The notes below the pieces were generated by a model, which made no database searches, was not told the DNA's origin, and was given only the letters and a program-made list of their open reading frames with translations. The translations under genes and the position numbers were made by a program. This document shows positions 35,671 to 45,107 of a stretch of 64,000 nucleotides of DNA, piece after piece (position 1 is the stretch's first letter; each line of letters begins with the position of its first letter). Source of the DNA: Gammaproteobacteria bacterium (GTDB lineage: Bacteria; Pseudomonadota; Gammaproteobacteria; Pseudomonadales; Azotimanducaceae); contig JAJFJZ010000009.1 of assembly GCA_021773565.1 (NCBI GenBank), positions 248,001-312,000 of the forward strand. The letters run 5' to 3'.

Positions 35671-36345
35671 ATGAAATACCTGTTACCTGTACTGCTTATA
35701 TTTTTTTCGCTTCGAGCCCTGGCCCACGAGACTGAGAGTCACTATGATCGTGTGCACCTGAGCGCCAGCGCAGAGCAACAGATTGAAAACGATACCATTA
35801 TCGCAACACTCTATGCTGAAGAAGAAGGTAGCAATTCAGCACAGCTTGCAGATCTGGTTAACAAAAAAATAGAGTGGGCGGTGAAGCTGGTGAAGCAACA
35901 CAAGGACATAAAGCTCCAGACCAATTCATATACGACCAACCCGGTTTATAACGGCAAGAAAATTAGTCGTTGGCGGGTACGCCAGAGCATCAGGCTGGAA
36001 AGCCGGAATATGGCTAAAGTTAGTGCGATACTGGGTCGGCTGCAAGACAAGCTTGCCTTACAGGGTATGCAATTTGCTGTTTCATCCGGGCTCAAAACAA
36101 AAACCGATGATGCGCTCATAGCGGATGCCCTGTCTGCTTTTGAAAATCGAGCCAGACTGATAGCAAAACAGCTAAAACGCAAAGCCTACAAGATTGTGGA
36201 TATCAATATTTCGACATCGGGCGGTATTCGTCAGCAGAATACGTATGCGCGTACGGCGATGCTGGAATCGGTGACAGCACCGATGGTAGAAGCGGGAGAA
36301 CAAACGGTTCAGGTCACCGTGAATGGCAGTGTGGAATTGGAGTGA
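35671..36345 (+). CDS. SIMPL-domain (DUF541) periplasmic protein
   Basis: The 224-residue protein has a signal peptide (about 1-18) and a DUF541 domain: HLSASAEQQIENDTIIATLYAEEEG, an IKLQTNSYTTNPVYN segment, WRVRQSIRLES, and a C-terminal AMLESVTAPMVEAGEQTVQVTVNGSVEL strand. The family includes E. coli YggE, associated with oxidative-stress tolerance, but no reaction is known. A ribosome-binding GAGGATG precedes the ATG. It lies about 100 bp after the ABC operon and may not belong to it. Confidence 0.88.
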   Translation: MKYLLPVLLIFFSLRALAHETESHYDRVHLSASAEQQIENDTIIATLYAEEEGSNSAQLADLVNKKIEWAVKLVKQHKDIKLQTNSYTTNPVYNGKKISRWRVRQSIRLESRNMAKVSAILGRLQDKLALQGMQFAVSSGLKTKTDDALIADALSAFENRARLIAKQLKRKAYKIVDINISTSGGIRQQNTYARTAMLESVTAPMVEAGEQTVQVTVNGSVELE

Positions 36346-36365
36346 GCGGGTATGAAGTTCCTTTT

Positions 36366-36379
36366 ACGCTGATCAGCGT
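36366..36379. terminator. 14-bp palindrome between convergent genes
   Basis: ACGCTGATCAGCGT is a perfect palindrome located between the SIMPL gene stop and the hexR stop. It has T-rich and A-poor flanks and no loop, so it is at most a weak bidirectional terminator. Confidence 0.3.
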
Positions 36380-36380
36380 T

Positions 36381-37217
36381 TCACGGTATAGCCAGGGCCG
36401 CCTTGGTAAGCTGCAAATTATTTTCGGCAGTACCCCCCAGCTTGATTGCCAGCGTTACTTGCAAGGCATCCAATAATGTCAGGTGTGCAAGGCGTGAGCT
36501 CATTGGCGTAAATGCATTGGTATCCTCTGCTGGCACGCAATCGAAAGTGTATGTCGCAACACCGGCCAGCTCAGACGAGGGGTGCGTTAGCGCAATGATG
36601 GTTGCACCGCGCTGTTGTGCGAGCTGCATTCCTCGAATGAGCAAAGGCCAGCTACCCGAATGAGAAATTGTCAGGTAGACATCTCGGGGGCTGGCGATCG
36701 CTGCCTGTTGCAGAATAGTCTGCGTATCAAGTGATGCGCTGCAGGGTATTCCAAGACGGAAAAACTTGTGACAAGCGTCGCTGGCCACGTGCCCCGAGGC
36801 ACCCAGACCTACAAAGATAAGCTGGCGGGCATCCATCATGGTCGATACGGCCGCATCGAACGGCATGTGGGCTATAGACGCGCGCAGGTCCACCAACGTT
36901 TGTACAGAACTTTCAAGCACCTTGATTGCGGCGCTGGTGGCATCATCTGCCTGGCTTACATCATGGTGGACATAACTCTGTGGTTTTTGTAGCGCAGCAA
37001 TCAGGTGCGTTTTCAGTTCCCTGAATCCGGACATACCCATCTTTCGACAAAAACGCACTACCGTGGGTTCGCTCACCGTTGCGCCTGATGCAACTGCGCT
37101 TAGGGGTGTGTCGATGGCGAGCCTGGCGTTTGTTAAGAGCCAGTCTGCAACCTTGCGCTCAGACTTACTGAATCTTGGCAAGTTGTCTCGGATGTCATTT
37201 AGAATAGCACTGTTCAA
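36381..37217 (-). CDS. hexR: HexR-type MurR/RpiR transcriptional regulator
   Basis: The protein has an RpiR helix-turn-helix (FSKSERKVADWLL ... GATVSEPTVVRFCRKMGMSGFRELKTHL) and a SIS sugar-phosphate domain (RQLIFVGLGASGHVASDACHKFFRLG, YLTISHSGSWPLLIRGM, IIALTH). HexR represses zwf and edd genes and is released by 2-keto-3-deoxy-6-phosphogluconate. The frame is open back to ATG 37283, but I prefer TTG 37217: it puts about 16 residues before SKSER, close to the E. coli HexR (14), and places both operator-like sites upstream of the gene. No strong ribosome-binding site supports either start. 278 residues from 37217. Confidence 0.9.
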   Translation of the reverse strand: MNSAILNDIRDNLPRFSKSERKVADWLLTNARLAIDTPLSAVASGATVSEPTVVRFCRKMGMSGFRELKTHLIAALQKPQSYVHHDVSQADDATSAAIKVLESSVQTLVDLRASIAHMPFDAAVSTMMDARQLIFVGLGASGHVASDACHKFFRLGIPCSASLDTQTILQQAAIASPRDVYLTISHSGSWPLLIRGMQLAQQRGATIIALTHPSSELAGVATYTFDCVPAEDTNAFTPMSSRLAHLTLLDALQVTLAIKLGGTAENNLQLTKAALAIP

Positions 37218-37234
37218 GGCGCTTAGTACCAAAA

Positions 37235-37249
37235 TGTAGTTAAAATACG
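37235..37249. promoter_or_regulatory. HexR-like operator, second half-matching site
   Basis: TGTAGTTAAAATACG resembles the HexR consensus TGTAATTAAATTACA but is degenerate at the right end. It lies next to the better site at 37297-37311, 62 bp away. Confidence 0.5.
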
Positions 37250-37296
37250 GATAAAAGTACGATATTCGTAGATAGTATGCCATGAAACTGCAAAAA

Positions 37297-37311
37297 TGTA
37301 GTTAAATTACA
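37297..37311. promoter_or_regulatory. HexR operator upstream of zwf
   Basis: TGTAGTTAAATTACA differs at one clear position from the consensus TGTAATTAAATTACA known for gammaproteobacterial HexR, and is a near-palindrome. It ends 20 bp before the zwf start and lies between divergent hexR and zwf, so repression of both is expected. Confidence 0.8.
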
Positions 37312-37331
37312 TAATTGATAGAGTGATGAAC

Positions 37332-38804
37332 ATGACTCAACTCACCCCGGTAGATCCTTTTGACCTGGTAATATTTGGCGGAAGCGGAGACCTTGCTTTG
37401 CGCAAGTTACTTCCCGCACTTTGGCATCGACATCGTGATGGCCAGTTTAGCGCTGACAGCCGCATACTCGCTGTGGGTAGAAGTGCGATGGACAAATCAG
37501 GCTACGTTAGCCAGATCGAAGCATCACTGTCTGAACTCTATGAGGAAAGGGTTGGTGGCGAACTCTGGCAATCGTTTATTGGCAGAATTGATTATCTGAG
37601 CCTGGATGTACTGGAACTCGCCTCCTGGGACGGCTTGGTCAAGGCACTACAACATCGTGAAGATGTGATTCGTGCATTCTATCTGGCAACCCCACCGGAT
37701 ATCTTTGGCACGATTGCACAGGGCATAAAATCTGCGGGCTTGATGGTTGCTAATATGCGAATTGTCCTGGAGAAACCCGTTGGCCATGACTTTGATTCAG
37801 CGAAGGAAATTAACGACCAGGTCGGGGGGTGTTTCAGCGAGAACCAGATCTACAGAATTGACCACTACCTGGGAAAGGAGACAGTCCAGAACCTGCTGGC
37901 ATTGCGATTTGGTAATTCGATTCTGGAACCGTTATGGCGCAGAGAAGTAATTGACCATGTGCAGATCACCGTTGCCGAGGAACTGGGCGTTGGTAACCGG
38001 ATAGAATTTTATAATGAGATTGGGGCTTTGCGGGATATGGTGCAAAACCATTTACTGCAATTGGTCTGTCTGGTAGCTATGGAGCCCCCGGCCAATCTGG
38101 ATGATGATGCGGTACGTGATGAAAAGATCAAGGTGCTGCGCGCACTGAAACCTATTAAGGGTGATGCCCTGAAAAGCCATGCTGTACGTGCCCAGTACCG
38201 GGGAGGCGCCGTTGATGGAAAGGTTGTATCCGGTTATGAAGATGAACTGAATTCGCAAAGCAACACCGAAACATTTGTTGCATTAAAGCTGGAGATAGAC
38301 AACTGGCGTTGGTCGGGCGTGCCTTTTTATATTCGTACAGGCAAGCGACTGGCTACCAAACATTCGGAAATCATGATTCAGTTCAGGCCTATTCCGCACT
38401 CGATATTCGATGACGCACACTATTCTACCGAACCCAACAGGCTCTCGATTATGCTGCAACCTGACGAGGGCGTTAAGTTGAAAATGATGGCGAAGGAACC
38501 GGCACCTGGTGGATTTACCTTAAAGCCGGTATCGCTTGATTTAAGCTTTGAAGAAACTTTTGGCATTCGCTACCCGGATGCGTATGAGCGATTGGTAATT
38601 GAAGTGCTCCGGGGTAATCCGGCACTGTTTATGCGCAGGGACGAAATAGAGACGGCGTGGCGCTGGATCGACGAAATTCTGGGCGGCTGGAATGATAGTA
38701 ATGATAGTACTGAAAAGCTCGACAAATATGCAGCAGGAACCTGGGGACCACTGGATGCAGCTATGTTACTTGCCCGGGATGGTCGCGAATGGTTTCCTGA
38801 ATGA
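37332..38804 (+). CDS. zwf: Glucose-6-phosphate 1-dehydrogenase
   Basis: It oxidises glucose 6-phosphate to 6-phosphogluconolactone, making NADPH for the Entner-Doudoroff and pentose phosphate routes. The 490-residue product (start 37332, chosen because AGAG lies about 9 bp upstream; GTG 37323 and ATG 37326 are alternatives) has the NADP motif GGSGDLALRKLLPALWH and the substrate site RIDHYLGKETVQNLLALRFGN. Length equals the family norm. It overlaps pgl by four bases (ATGA) and is divergent from hexR with an operator between them. Confidence 0.97.
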   Translation: MTQLTPVDPFDLVIFGGSGDLALRKLLPALWHRHRDGQFSADSRILAVGRSAMDKSGYVSQIEASLSELYEERVGGELWQSFIGRIDYLSLDVLELASWDGLVKALQHREDVIRAFYLATPPDIFGTIAQGIKSAGLMVANMRIVLEKPVGHDFDSAKEINDQVGGCFSENQIYRIDHYLGKETVQNLLALRFGNSILEPLWRREVIDHVQITVAEELGVGNRIEFYNEIGALRDMVQNHLLQLVCLVAMEPPANLDDDAVRDEKIKVLRALKPIKGDALKSHAVRAQYRGGAVDGKVVSGYEDELNSQSNTETFVALKLEIDNWRWSGVPFYIRTGKRLATKHSEIMIQFRPIPHSIFDDAHYSTEPNRLSIMLQPDEGVKLKMMAKEPAPGGFTLKPVSLDLSFEETFGIRYPDAYERLVIEVLRGNPALFMRRDEIETAWRWIDEILGGWNDSNDSTEKLDKYAAGTWGPLDAAMLLARDGREWFPE

Positions 38805-39436
38805 AATTCAAGGCGTTTAAAAATCGCGGGGAAGCTTCCGGCGCTGCAGCCCAGTACTTGCACAACATGCTGAGCCAGGCGCTAGACTTGAATAAGAGGA
38901 CCACACTGATCGTAAGTGGTGGTAGTTCTCCTCTTTGCTGTTTCAAATTATTGTCGCGTAAGACGCTGGACTGGTCCTCTGTCGATATTACCTTAAGTGA
39001 TGAACGAGTAGTGCCCACTGAGCATACGGACAGCAACGAAAAAATGGTAAGAAGCACATTGTTAAAGGACGAGGCCCGTGCCGCAACTTTCTATCCCGCT
39101 GTACAAACGTCCATTCCTCATATCCTTGGCTCAATCGCTTGCAGCCTTATTGGTATGGGAGAGGATGGCCATTTCGCCTCGATATTTCCAGATCTGGCGG
39201 AACTACCCGCATTGACTGATAGAGCGGCAAAGCCAGGGTTTCAACTGGTTATCACTGCCGCAAGTGAGCATCCCCGAGTGACAGCAAATCTGTCGCTTTT
39301 GCTTTGTAGCCGCGGCATTTTGCTGTTGGTATTTGGAGACAACAAGAAGCAGCTACTGGAAAATCCTGGCAATCGCCCGATTTCCACTCTGCTGAATCAG
39401 GATACGGTACCGGTAGAAGTTTACTGGGCGCCCTAG
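38801..39436 (+). CDS. pgl: 6-phosphogluconolactonase
   Basis: The 211-residue DevB-type lactonase hydrolyses 6-phosphogluconolactone to 6-phosphogluconate. Diagnostic segments are [10 protein letters not shown] near the N terminus, [16 protein letters not shown], and [14 protein letters not shown] (the GxGxDGHxAS motif). It is translationally coupled to zwf by ATGA and leads to edd 23 bp on. Confidence 0.93.
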   Translation: MKFKAFKNRGEASGAAAQYLHNMLSQALDLNKRTTLIVSGGSSPLCCFKLLSRKTLDWSSVDITLSDERVVPTEHTDSNEKMVRSTLLKDEARAATFYPAVQTSIPHILGSIACSLIGMGEDGHFASIFPDLAELPALTDRAAKPGFQLVITAASEHPRVTANLSLLLCSRGILLLVFGDNKKQLLENPGNRPISTLLNQDTVPVEVYWAP

Positions 39437-39459
39437 TTAATAGACGGAGAGTGAACATA

Positions 39460-41262
39460 GTGAATCCCATCGTTGATGAAGTTACGGACAGGATCAGGGA
39501 ACGTAGCGTGAAATCCCGGACTGATTATCTGGCTAGAGTAGACACGCAGGCCAAGGCAGGTCCTTCTCGTGAAAGCCTTTCATGCAGTAACCTGGCGCAT
39601 GGTGTGGCCGCGTGTTCTGCAGCAGATAAAAAAAGTCTGATAGACGGGCCCGTGAAAAATTTGGCGATTGTTACTGCCTACAATGACATGCTGAGTGCAC
39701 ACCAGCCTTACGCAGATTATCCGGCACAGATCAAGCGGGCTGCCGAGGCTATGGGTGCCGTAGCACAAGTGGCAGGAGGGGTTCCTGCCATGTGCGACGG
39801 CGTAACACAGGGACAGGATGGCATGGAATTATCCCTGTTTAGTCGTGACGTCATTGCTCTGGCTACGTCAATTGCACTCTCACACAACATGTTTGATGCA
39901 GCAATGTATTTGGGTATCTGTGACAAGATTGTGCCGGGTTTGTTGATCGGCGCTTTGTCGTTTGGCCATCTGCCCGCAATTTTTGTACCGGCAGGACCCA
40001 TGCACTCGGGGCTACCGAATAAAGAAAAGGCACGTGTCAGGGAAGCTTATGCGGCAGGGGAGGTCGGTAAGCCGGAACTGATTGCCGCTGAATCCGCATC
40101 CTACCACAGCGCTGGAACCTGTACATTTTATGGGACAGCGAACAGTAACCAGATGTTAATGGAAATGATGGGTCTGCAGCTTCCCGGCAGTGCTTTTGTT
40201 AACCCAACAGATCCGCTGAGGCAAGCTCTAACCAGAACAGCTGTCAAACAGGTACTGTCCATCACACACGAAGGGGAAGCTTTTACCCCCATAGGAAAAA
40301 TCGTGGATGAAAAAGCCATCGTTAACGGCATTGTTGGATTGTTAGCAACTGGCGGGTCTACCAACCACACCATCCATCTGGTTGCTGTGGCGGCGGCGGC
40401 GGGCATAAGTATTGATTGGAATGATATGGCTGACCTTTCAAGAGGGGTGCCCATGCTCGCGCGGGTTTACCCCAATGGTCAGGCAGATGTAAACCAGTTC
40501 CACGCAGCAGGAGGGCTGGCTTACGTGATTGATCAGTTGTTGTCAGCAGGCTTGCTGCATAATGATGTGCTTACAGTTGCTGGGCCCGGATTGCAGCGCT
40601 ACACCAATAAGCTGGAGCTGGTCGGTCCAGATGTTGTCTGGAGTACCTCGAAACCGGAATCGGCAGACCGCAGCATTCTCAGCTCCGTGGAGAAACCCTT
40701 CAGCAAAGAAGGTGGCATCCGGCTCGTCGAAGGAGAGATTGGCAGAGCAATTACCAAGGTTTCGGCAGTTGATGCTGCGCACTATTCGATCACCGCTCCA
40801 GCCAGGGTATTTTCTTCCCAGGCGGCATTTGCAAATGCATATGAAGCTGGTGAGCTAGTCGAGGATATGGTAGTGGTTATCCCTGGCCAGGGACCTGGCG
40901 CTAATGGTATGCCTGAACTGCATCGCCTGAGCCCCTTCCTTGGGGTTATGCAGAACAAGGGTTTAAAGGTTGCCCTGTTAACAGACGGACGAATGTCCGG
41001 GGCGTCCGGTAAGATTCTTGCCGCAATCCAGGTCACGCCGGAAGCCGCTGCTGGTGGCAACATTGGCAGAATTCGTGATGGAGACTTGGTGACAATAGAT
41101 GCAAATGCAGGGACACTAAAGGTGGATTGTGCATTAACGGACAGAACGTCAAGCTTTTCGAGCGAAACAACAGACGTGGCGGGAATGGGGAGAGAACTGT
41201 TCAAGGTGTTTCGAAGAAATGCGGGTACTGCAGAATCGGGTGGTAGTATATTTGGTTCATGA
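39460..41262 (+). CDS. edd: Phosphogluconate dehydratase
   Basis: It converts 6-phosphogluconate to 2-keto-3-deoxy-6-phosphogluconate. I take GTG 39460 as start because GGAG is 10 bp upstream and the product then begins [16 protein letters not shown], matching E. coli Edd (MNPQLLRVTNRI...); GTG 39451 is an alternative. The 600-residue sequence has [41 protein letters not shown] and [12 protein letters not shown] (Fe-S cysteines) and [10 protein letters not shown]. No aldolase (eda) or kinase follows in the window; phr converges 9 bp away. Confidence 0.96.
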   Translation: MNPIVDEVTDRIRERSVKSRTDYLARVDTQAKAGPSRESLSCSNLAHGVAACSAADKKSLIDGPVKNLAIVTAYNDMLSAHQPYADYPAQIKRAAEAMGAVAQVAGGVPAMCDGVTQGQDGMELSLFSRDVIALATSIALSHNMFDAAMYLGICDKIVPGLLIGALSFGHLPAIFVPAGPMHSGLPNKEKARVREAYAAGEVGKPELIAAESASYHSAGTCTFYGTANSNQMLMEMMGLQLPGSAFVNPTDPLRQALTRTAVKQVLSITHEGEAFTPIGKIVDEKAIVNGIVGLLATGGSTNHTIHLVAVAAAAGISIDWNDMADLSRGVPMLARVYPNGQADVNQFHAAGGLAYVIDQLLSAGLLHNDVLTVAGPGLQRYTNKLELVGPDVVWSTSKPESADRSILSSVEKPFSKEGGIRLVEGEIGRAITKVSAVDAAHYSITAPARVFSSQAAFANAYEAGELVEDMVVVIPGQGPGANGMPELHRLSPFLGVMQNKGLKVALLTDGRMSGASGKILAAIQVTPEAAAGGNIGRIRDGDLVTIDANAGTLKVDCALTDRTSSFSSETTDVAGMGRELFKVFRRNAGTAESGGSIFGS

Positions 41263-41271
41263 GTACTCAAT

Positions 41272-42681
41272 TCAATCTGTTGGGTGTGACGACAATTGGG
41301 ACCGGAATACCTCTATGGCTCTTTGCCGCGCAAATTTATGCTCAACAATTGGCTCGGGATAATCCAGCCCAATACCTGCTTTACGGGGTTCGAACAGGTG
41401 GCGATCAGATAAGTCAGCTAGCTCAGGTAACATCTCACGGGTAAACCTTCCAAGGGGATCAAACCTTCGGCCCTGTGTGGTTGGGTTGAATATACGAAAA
41501 TAGGGCGTGGCATCGGTTCCAGTAGATGCACTCCACTGCCAACCGCCATTGTTGGCTGCGAAATCGCCGTCCACTAACTGCTGCATAAAGTGGCGTTCTC
41601 CATGACGCCAATCTATGAGCAGGTGCTTGGTTAAAAACATGGCAGTGACCATGCGAAGGCGATTGTGCATCCAGCCGGTATTAAGCAATTGCCGCATTCC
41701 AGCGTCAACCAGAGGGTAGCCTGTTACCCCTTGCTGCCACGCAGCTAACTCCTGTGGTGCGTCACGCCACGGAATAGAATCATAGGATCGTTTGAACGCG
41801 AAGCCTTTGCTAACGTGTGGAAACAATGCAATGACGTGTCGATAGAAGTCGCGCCAGATAATCTGGTCAACCCAGGAATCTGTCGCCGGGCCTCGCAGTC
41901 GGCCGCGGTTCATCTCGGATGCAGCATATAAACACTGATTGCTGGATAAAGAACCAACGGACAGATAAGCCGATATATTACTCGTACCGTGCAGACCGGG
42001 AAAGTTCCGTTGCGACTCGTATTGAACCACGTGCTTATTAAGGAACTCCTTGAGGTGGTTTTGGGCGACCTGCTCGCCAGCTGGCCAGCTTTCAGACCCG
42101 AGCGCAAGCGGCACGCCTGCCAGACTATCAAGGTGCATAGCAGGGACTTTTTCCCCTTGTGGAGACGGTGCGGCTACTGGTCGAAACTGGTCCGGCTGCA
42201 ATCGCTCCAACCAGCGACGCTTAAACGGCGTATAAACAGAAAAGGGTGTGTCCTTCTGCGTCATTATTGTTCCGGGCGGCATGCTTACTCCACCGTGTGT
42301 GCGCATGACTGCGATGCCGTTTGCCTGCATTACAGTTACAACAGCGTCGTCTCGCTTTTGCTCATTGCCTGGATATTCAGCATTGAACATGAGCTGTCGC
42401 ACACCGGTCTGCTCAGCCAGTGCAAGCAATGCGCCAGGAACGTCGTCAAAATGTGGGGCTTCTATCAGCTTAAGCGGAATGCCGAGTTTCGCCAGAGCAA
42501 CCGCCACAGCGTTTAACGACCTGCCCAGAAAAGCCAGTCTGCGTTCACCCACGGCGTGATCTCGCCACTGAGCGCTACTCACTACAAAACAAGCGACAAC
42601 GGGTCCACTCTCGCAAGCCGCTACCAACGCCGGATTGTCCGCTATTCGCAGATCGTTGCGAAACCACATGAGGGCAGTCAC
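41272..42681 (-). CDS. phr: Deoxyribodipyrimidine photolyase
   Basis: The 469-residue protein repairs UV-induced cyclobutane pyrimidine dimers with blue light and FADH-. The N-terminal antenna domain starts MTALMWFRNDLRIADNPAL; the FAD domain includes YLSVGSLSSNQCLYAA, SWVDQIIWRDFYRHVIALFP, LVDAGMRQLLNTGWMHNRLRMVTAMFLTKHLLIDWRHGERHFMQQLVDGDFAANNGGWQWSA and the terminal FNPTTQGRRFDP. It is the last gene of a leftward coupled operon that starts at the SOUL gene. Photolyases are regular members of ECF/ChrR regulons. Confidence 0.96.
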   Translation of the reverse strand: MTALMWFRNDLRIADNPALVAACESGPVVACFVVSSAQWRDHAVGERRLAFLGRSLNAVAVALAKLGIPLKLIEAPHFDDVPGALLALAEQTGVRQLMFNAEYPGNEQKRDDAVVTVMQANGIAVMRTHGGVSMPPGTIMTQKDTPFSVYTPFKRRWLERLQPDQFRPVAAPSPQGEKVPAMHLDSLAGVPLALGSESWPAGEQVAQNHLKEFLNKHVVQYESQRNFPGLHGTSNISAYLSVGSLSSNQCLYAASEMNRGRLRGPATDSWVDQIIWRDFYRHVIALFPHVSKGFAFKRSYDSIPWRDAPQELAAWQQGVTGYPLVDAGMRQLLNTGWMHNRLRMVTAMFLTKHLLIDWRHGERHFMQQLVDGDFAANNGGWQWSASTGTDATPYFRIFNPTTQGRRFDPLGRFTREMLPELADLSDRHLFEPRKAGIGLDYPEPIVEHKFARQRAIEVFRSQLSSHPTD

Positions 42682-42682
42682 C

Positions 42683-43663
42683 TCAAAGGTCTCTTCGTAG
42701 TCCAGCGCTCACCGGGTGCGGTTGCAGATACATTTGATTCCAGGCATAGGTCGCTTCATGTTCACCGAGATGGTGTTTCAGCAGTGCAAGGGGTGCCATT
42801 AACGGGATTTCGCCCCGGCGATAGCTCTCGATCAACTCTGCGAGTTCCTTGCGGGACGAGCTCGATATTTGTTCCTTTACATAACCCTGCAGGTGCGAGA
42901 GGACATTGGCATGGCCGCCCCGAGAGGCAGGTTGCGCTAACGCCTGCATCAACTGCGAAAAATATTGGACGGCTATCCGCTCAACATCACCTGAGAGGTC
43001 TGACAGGAGTCTACCAAGCTGTTTGTACCCGGCAATGCTGTGAGCCATCACGAGATACTTGTAAGCACTGTGAAATGCTATAAGTTTTTTCGCCGTTAAA
43101 CCGGCCTCCAGCAGCGCACGCCAGTGAGCGTGTACAAAAGTCCTGGTAACGAAGTTTTCTCGCAGCACCGGATCATGCAGTCTGCCGTTCTCTTCCAGGG
43201 GCAGATCCGGGCGCCAATGTGCTATACCTGCCGCATAGAGACCCCTGCCTTCAGGAATTGGTGGTGTATCTTTTTTGCCATACACCTTAACCCTGAACAG
43301 TCCGCAGCTCGGAGAGTTTTTAGTGAAGATATGACCATCGACGTCATCGAGATCAGGTGCATAGTCCGAGGCAAAATCGATTAATTTGTTGGTGAAATCC
43401 AAAGCGCTGTCTTTCGTACTGACGGCGCGTGGTGATTTAATATCACCTACCAGTCTGATTGCATCTCTCGGTATGCCCAGCCCGATGCCAACTTCAGGGC
43501 AGACCGGTCGAAACTTGAATAATCCCTCCAGCTTGTCGTGCGCCAGTGACGATCGTTTGTGTCCGCCATCATGCCGAACCTCGCCACCAACGAGACACTC
43601 ACTGATTGCTATGGTCAAAGGTGCGTTGGGAAGAGCGGGCAGGGCCTCCAGCAAGTAACTCAA
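42683..43663 (-). CDS. DUF523 and DUF1722 protein (YbgA-like)
   Basis: The 326-residue protein joins a DUF523 domain (ISECLVGGEVRHDGGHKRSS, RPVCPEVGIGLGIPRDAIRLVG, SPSCGL; Cys residues suggest metal or Fe-S binding) to a C-terminal DUF1722 domain (about 190-320, KKLIAFHSAYKYLVMAHSIAGYKQLGRLL). E. coli ybgA, the DUF1722 part, sits directly before phr. Here it overlaps the upstream gene by four bases and lies one base before phr. The role is unknown but links to DNA repair by neighbourhood. Confidence 0.92.
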   Translation of the reverse strand: MSYLLEALPALPNAPLTIAISECLVGGEVRHDGGHKRSSLAHDKLEGLFKFRPVCPEVGIGLGIPRDAIRLVGDIKSPRAVSTKDSALDFTNKLIDFASDYAPDLDDVDGHIFTKNSPSCGLFRVKVYGKKDTPPIPEGRGLYAAGIAHWRPDLPLEENGRLHDPVLRENFVTRTFVHAHWRALLEAGLTAKKLIAFHSAYKYLVMAHSIAGYKQLGRLLSDLSGDVERIAVQYFSQLMQALAQPASRGGHANVLSHLQGYVKEQISSSSRKELAELIESYRRGEIPLMAPLALLKHHLGEHEATYAWNQMYLQPHPVSAGLRRDL

Positions 43664-44574
43664 GAGGAAGGTTTCTGCACAATATCGTCACGGGGCGTCG
43701 TGCCCGCTTTTAAGGTTGGGTTTAAGATTAACACTGGCGTACTTTTGCAGTAGTCCTGGTAGGCTTTTTCGTGCCCCCATTTTCTATCGGCCCGTACTTC
43801 CAGCATTCTTACGCCACTTATCCAGGTCAATAACACCACAACGAACACCGGTGAAATTAGCGTGACTAATTGCCATCCCTCCAGCATTGGCATAGCAACA
43901 ATGGCGATCCCAATCCACAAAAGGATCTCGCCAAAATAGTTCGGGTGCCGGGACCAGGCCCATAATCCATGTCGAATGAATTTGTCCTTGTTTGCAGGGT
44001 CTTTCCTGAAGTCGGACTTCTGCTGGTCTGCAACAATCTCAATTAACAAGCCCGCGAGCCACAAAACAGCTCCGCCTACAACGAAAGCATCAAGCGGGTA
44101 AGCCTTTCCAGAGCTTAGTGCCGATAGCCCAGCAGAAAATGTAATAAATACCCATAAGCCCTGCAGGGTCCAGGTCATCAGGAATTGCAGAAAGTCCGGC
44201 TTTATTCTGGCGAAGCGGCGGTCATGGCCCGATTTGGAAACCCGTGTGAACAGGTAGCTACCCAACCTCACTGCCCAGATCACAACCATTGCGGTAAGGA
44301 CAATGGCACCAATCCCCTGACTGGAATAGAAAAACCCAAACACCGCCAGGCCGATATAGGTGAGAGAGCCCAAAAGATCAAAATATTTTTCTGTCTGGTA
44401 TATGAAGGCAGGAATAAATGCCAACCATTGAATGAGAAAAGCGATAATTCCGCAGATATAGAAAAGGGGGATGCCAAATAGCTTAATGTCGCCACTACTG
44501 CCAGCTACAGCGATACCGAGTGCCACAGCAACCGCAGCAATGATTCCCAGAATAGATACAAGTGGCTTGTTCAT
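43660..44574 (-). CDS. DUF1295-family membrane protein (steroid-5-alpha-reductase-like)
   Basis: The 304-residue protein has several transmembrane segments (about 8-30, 35-60, 65-85, 90-110, 140-175, 240-265) and the C-terminal signature FIRHGLWAWSRHPNYFGEILLWIGIAI. This is the family's cofactor or substrate region, shared with isoprenylcysteine methyltransferase and steroid reductase folds. Family reaction is unproven. It overlaps both neighbours by ATGA and forms part of the putative photo-oxidative operon. DUF1295 genes recur near SigE/ChrR modules. Confidence 0.9.
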   Translation of the reverse strand: MNKPLVSILGIIAAVAVALGIAVAGSSGDIKLFGIPLFYICGIIAFLIQWLAFIPAFIYQTEKYFDLLGSLTYIGLAVFGFFYSSQGIGAIVLTAMVVIWAVRLGSYLFTRVSKSGHDRRFARIKPDFLQFLMTWTLQGLWVFITFSAGLSALSSGKAYPLDAFVVGGAVLWLAGLLIEIVADQQKSDFRKDPANKDKFIRHGLWAWSRHPNYFGEILLWIGIAIVAMPMLEGWQLVTLISPVFVVVLLTWISGVRMLEVRADRKWGHEKAYQDYCKSTPVLILNPTLKAGTTPRDDIVQKPSS

Positions 44575-45107
44575 GATGTGCTCGCTCTCTTGTCTGCTTT
44601 ATATACGATCATTGAAAAACTTGACTCAACCAGCCGAAGGAATACAAATCCTGCCTGTCCAATCGTTCCGATGATAGCAGCGATATACAATCCAAACTGT
44701 TGCTCGTCGGCGTAGCCCAGCAGAATTGTGATTAGGCTGACTTGAATCAGGATTTCAAGGCCAATTGCGACTATCACTGCCAATTTGTCCGGGGGGAATG
44801 TACCTTTCACCGTTTTGTAGGAAGAGATGAAGCTGCCGATAACGAAATAGATGAGTGTTAGAAAAAGCAGTGCGCTTGCTTGCCAGATTATTGTTTCCGG
44901 TAGGCCCAGTCCAGCTGCTGCCACGGGAAACAACGCCGCCATAACAGCGGCCACGCTGGCACCAATCACCAGGCGCAACCGCATCAGATCATGGGCTGCT
45001 CCGCCTTCTACACGTCTTCTGGCAAAGAGCGTCACCAGCGCTGCAAATCCGGCAAATGTCGCTGATACTTCAGCGAGGGTCATCAAGGCTTCACTCTGAG
45101 CCAGCAC
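44571..45107 (-). CDS. Small membrane protein of unknown function
   Basis: The start is GTG at 45107, sharing one base with the SOUL stop (TAGTG). The 178-residue product has about four hydrophobic helices (about 10-30, 45-70, 75-95, 108-165). I do not recognise a family; the sequence AEVSATFAGFAALVTLFARRR is conspicuous at the N terminus. The tight overlaps make it a bona fide gene of the operon. Confidence 0.78.
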   Translation of the reverse strand: MLAQSEALMTLAEVSATFAGFAALVTLFARRRVEGGAAHDLMRLRLVIGASVAAVMAALFPVAAAGLGLPETIIWQASALLFLTLIYFVIGSFISSYKTVKGTFPPDKLAVIVAIGLEILIQVSLITILLGYADEQQFGLYIAAIIGTIGQAGFVFLRLVESSFSMIVYKADKRASTS

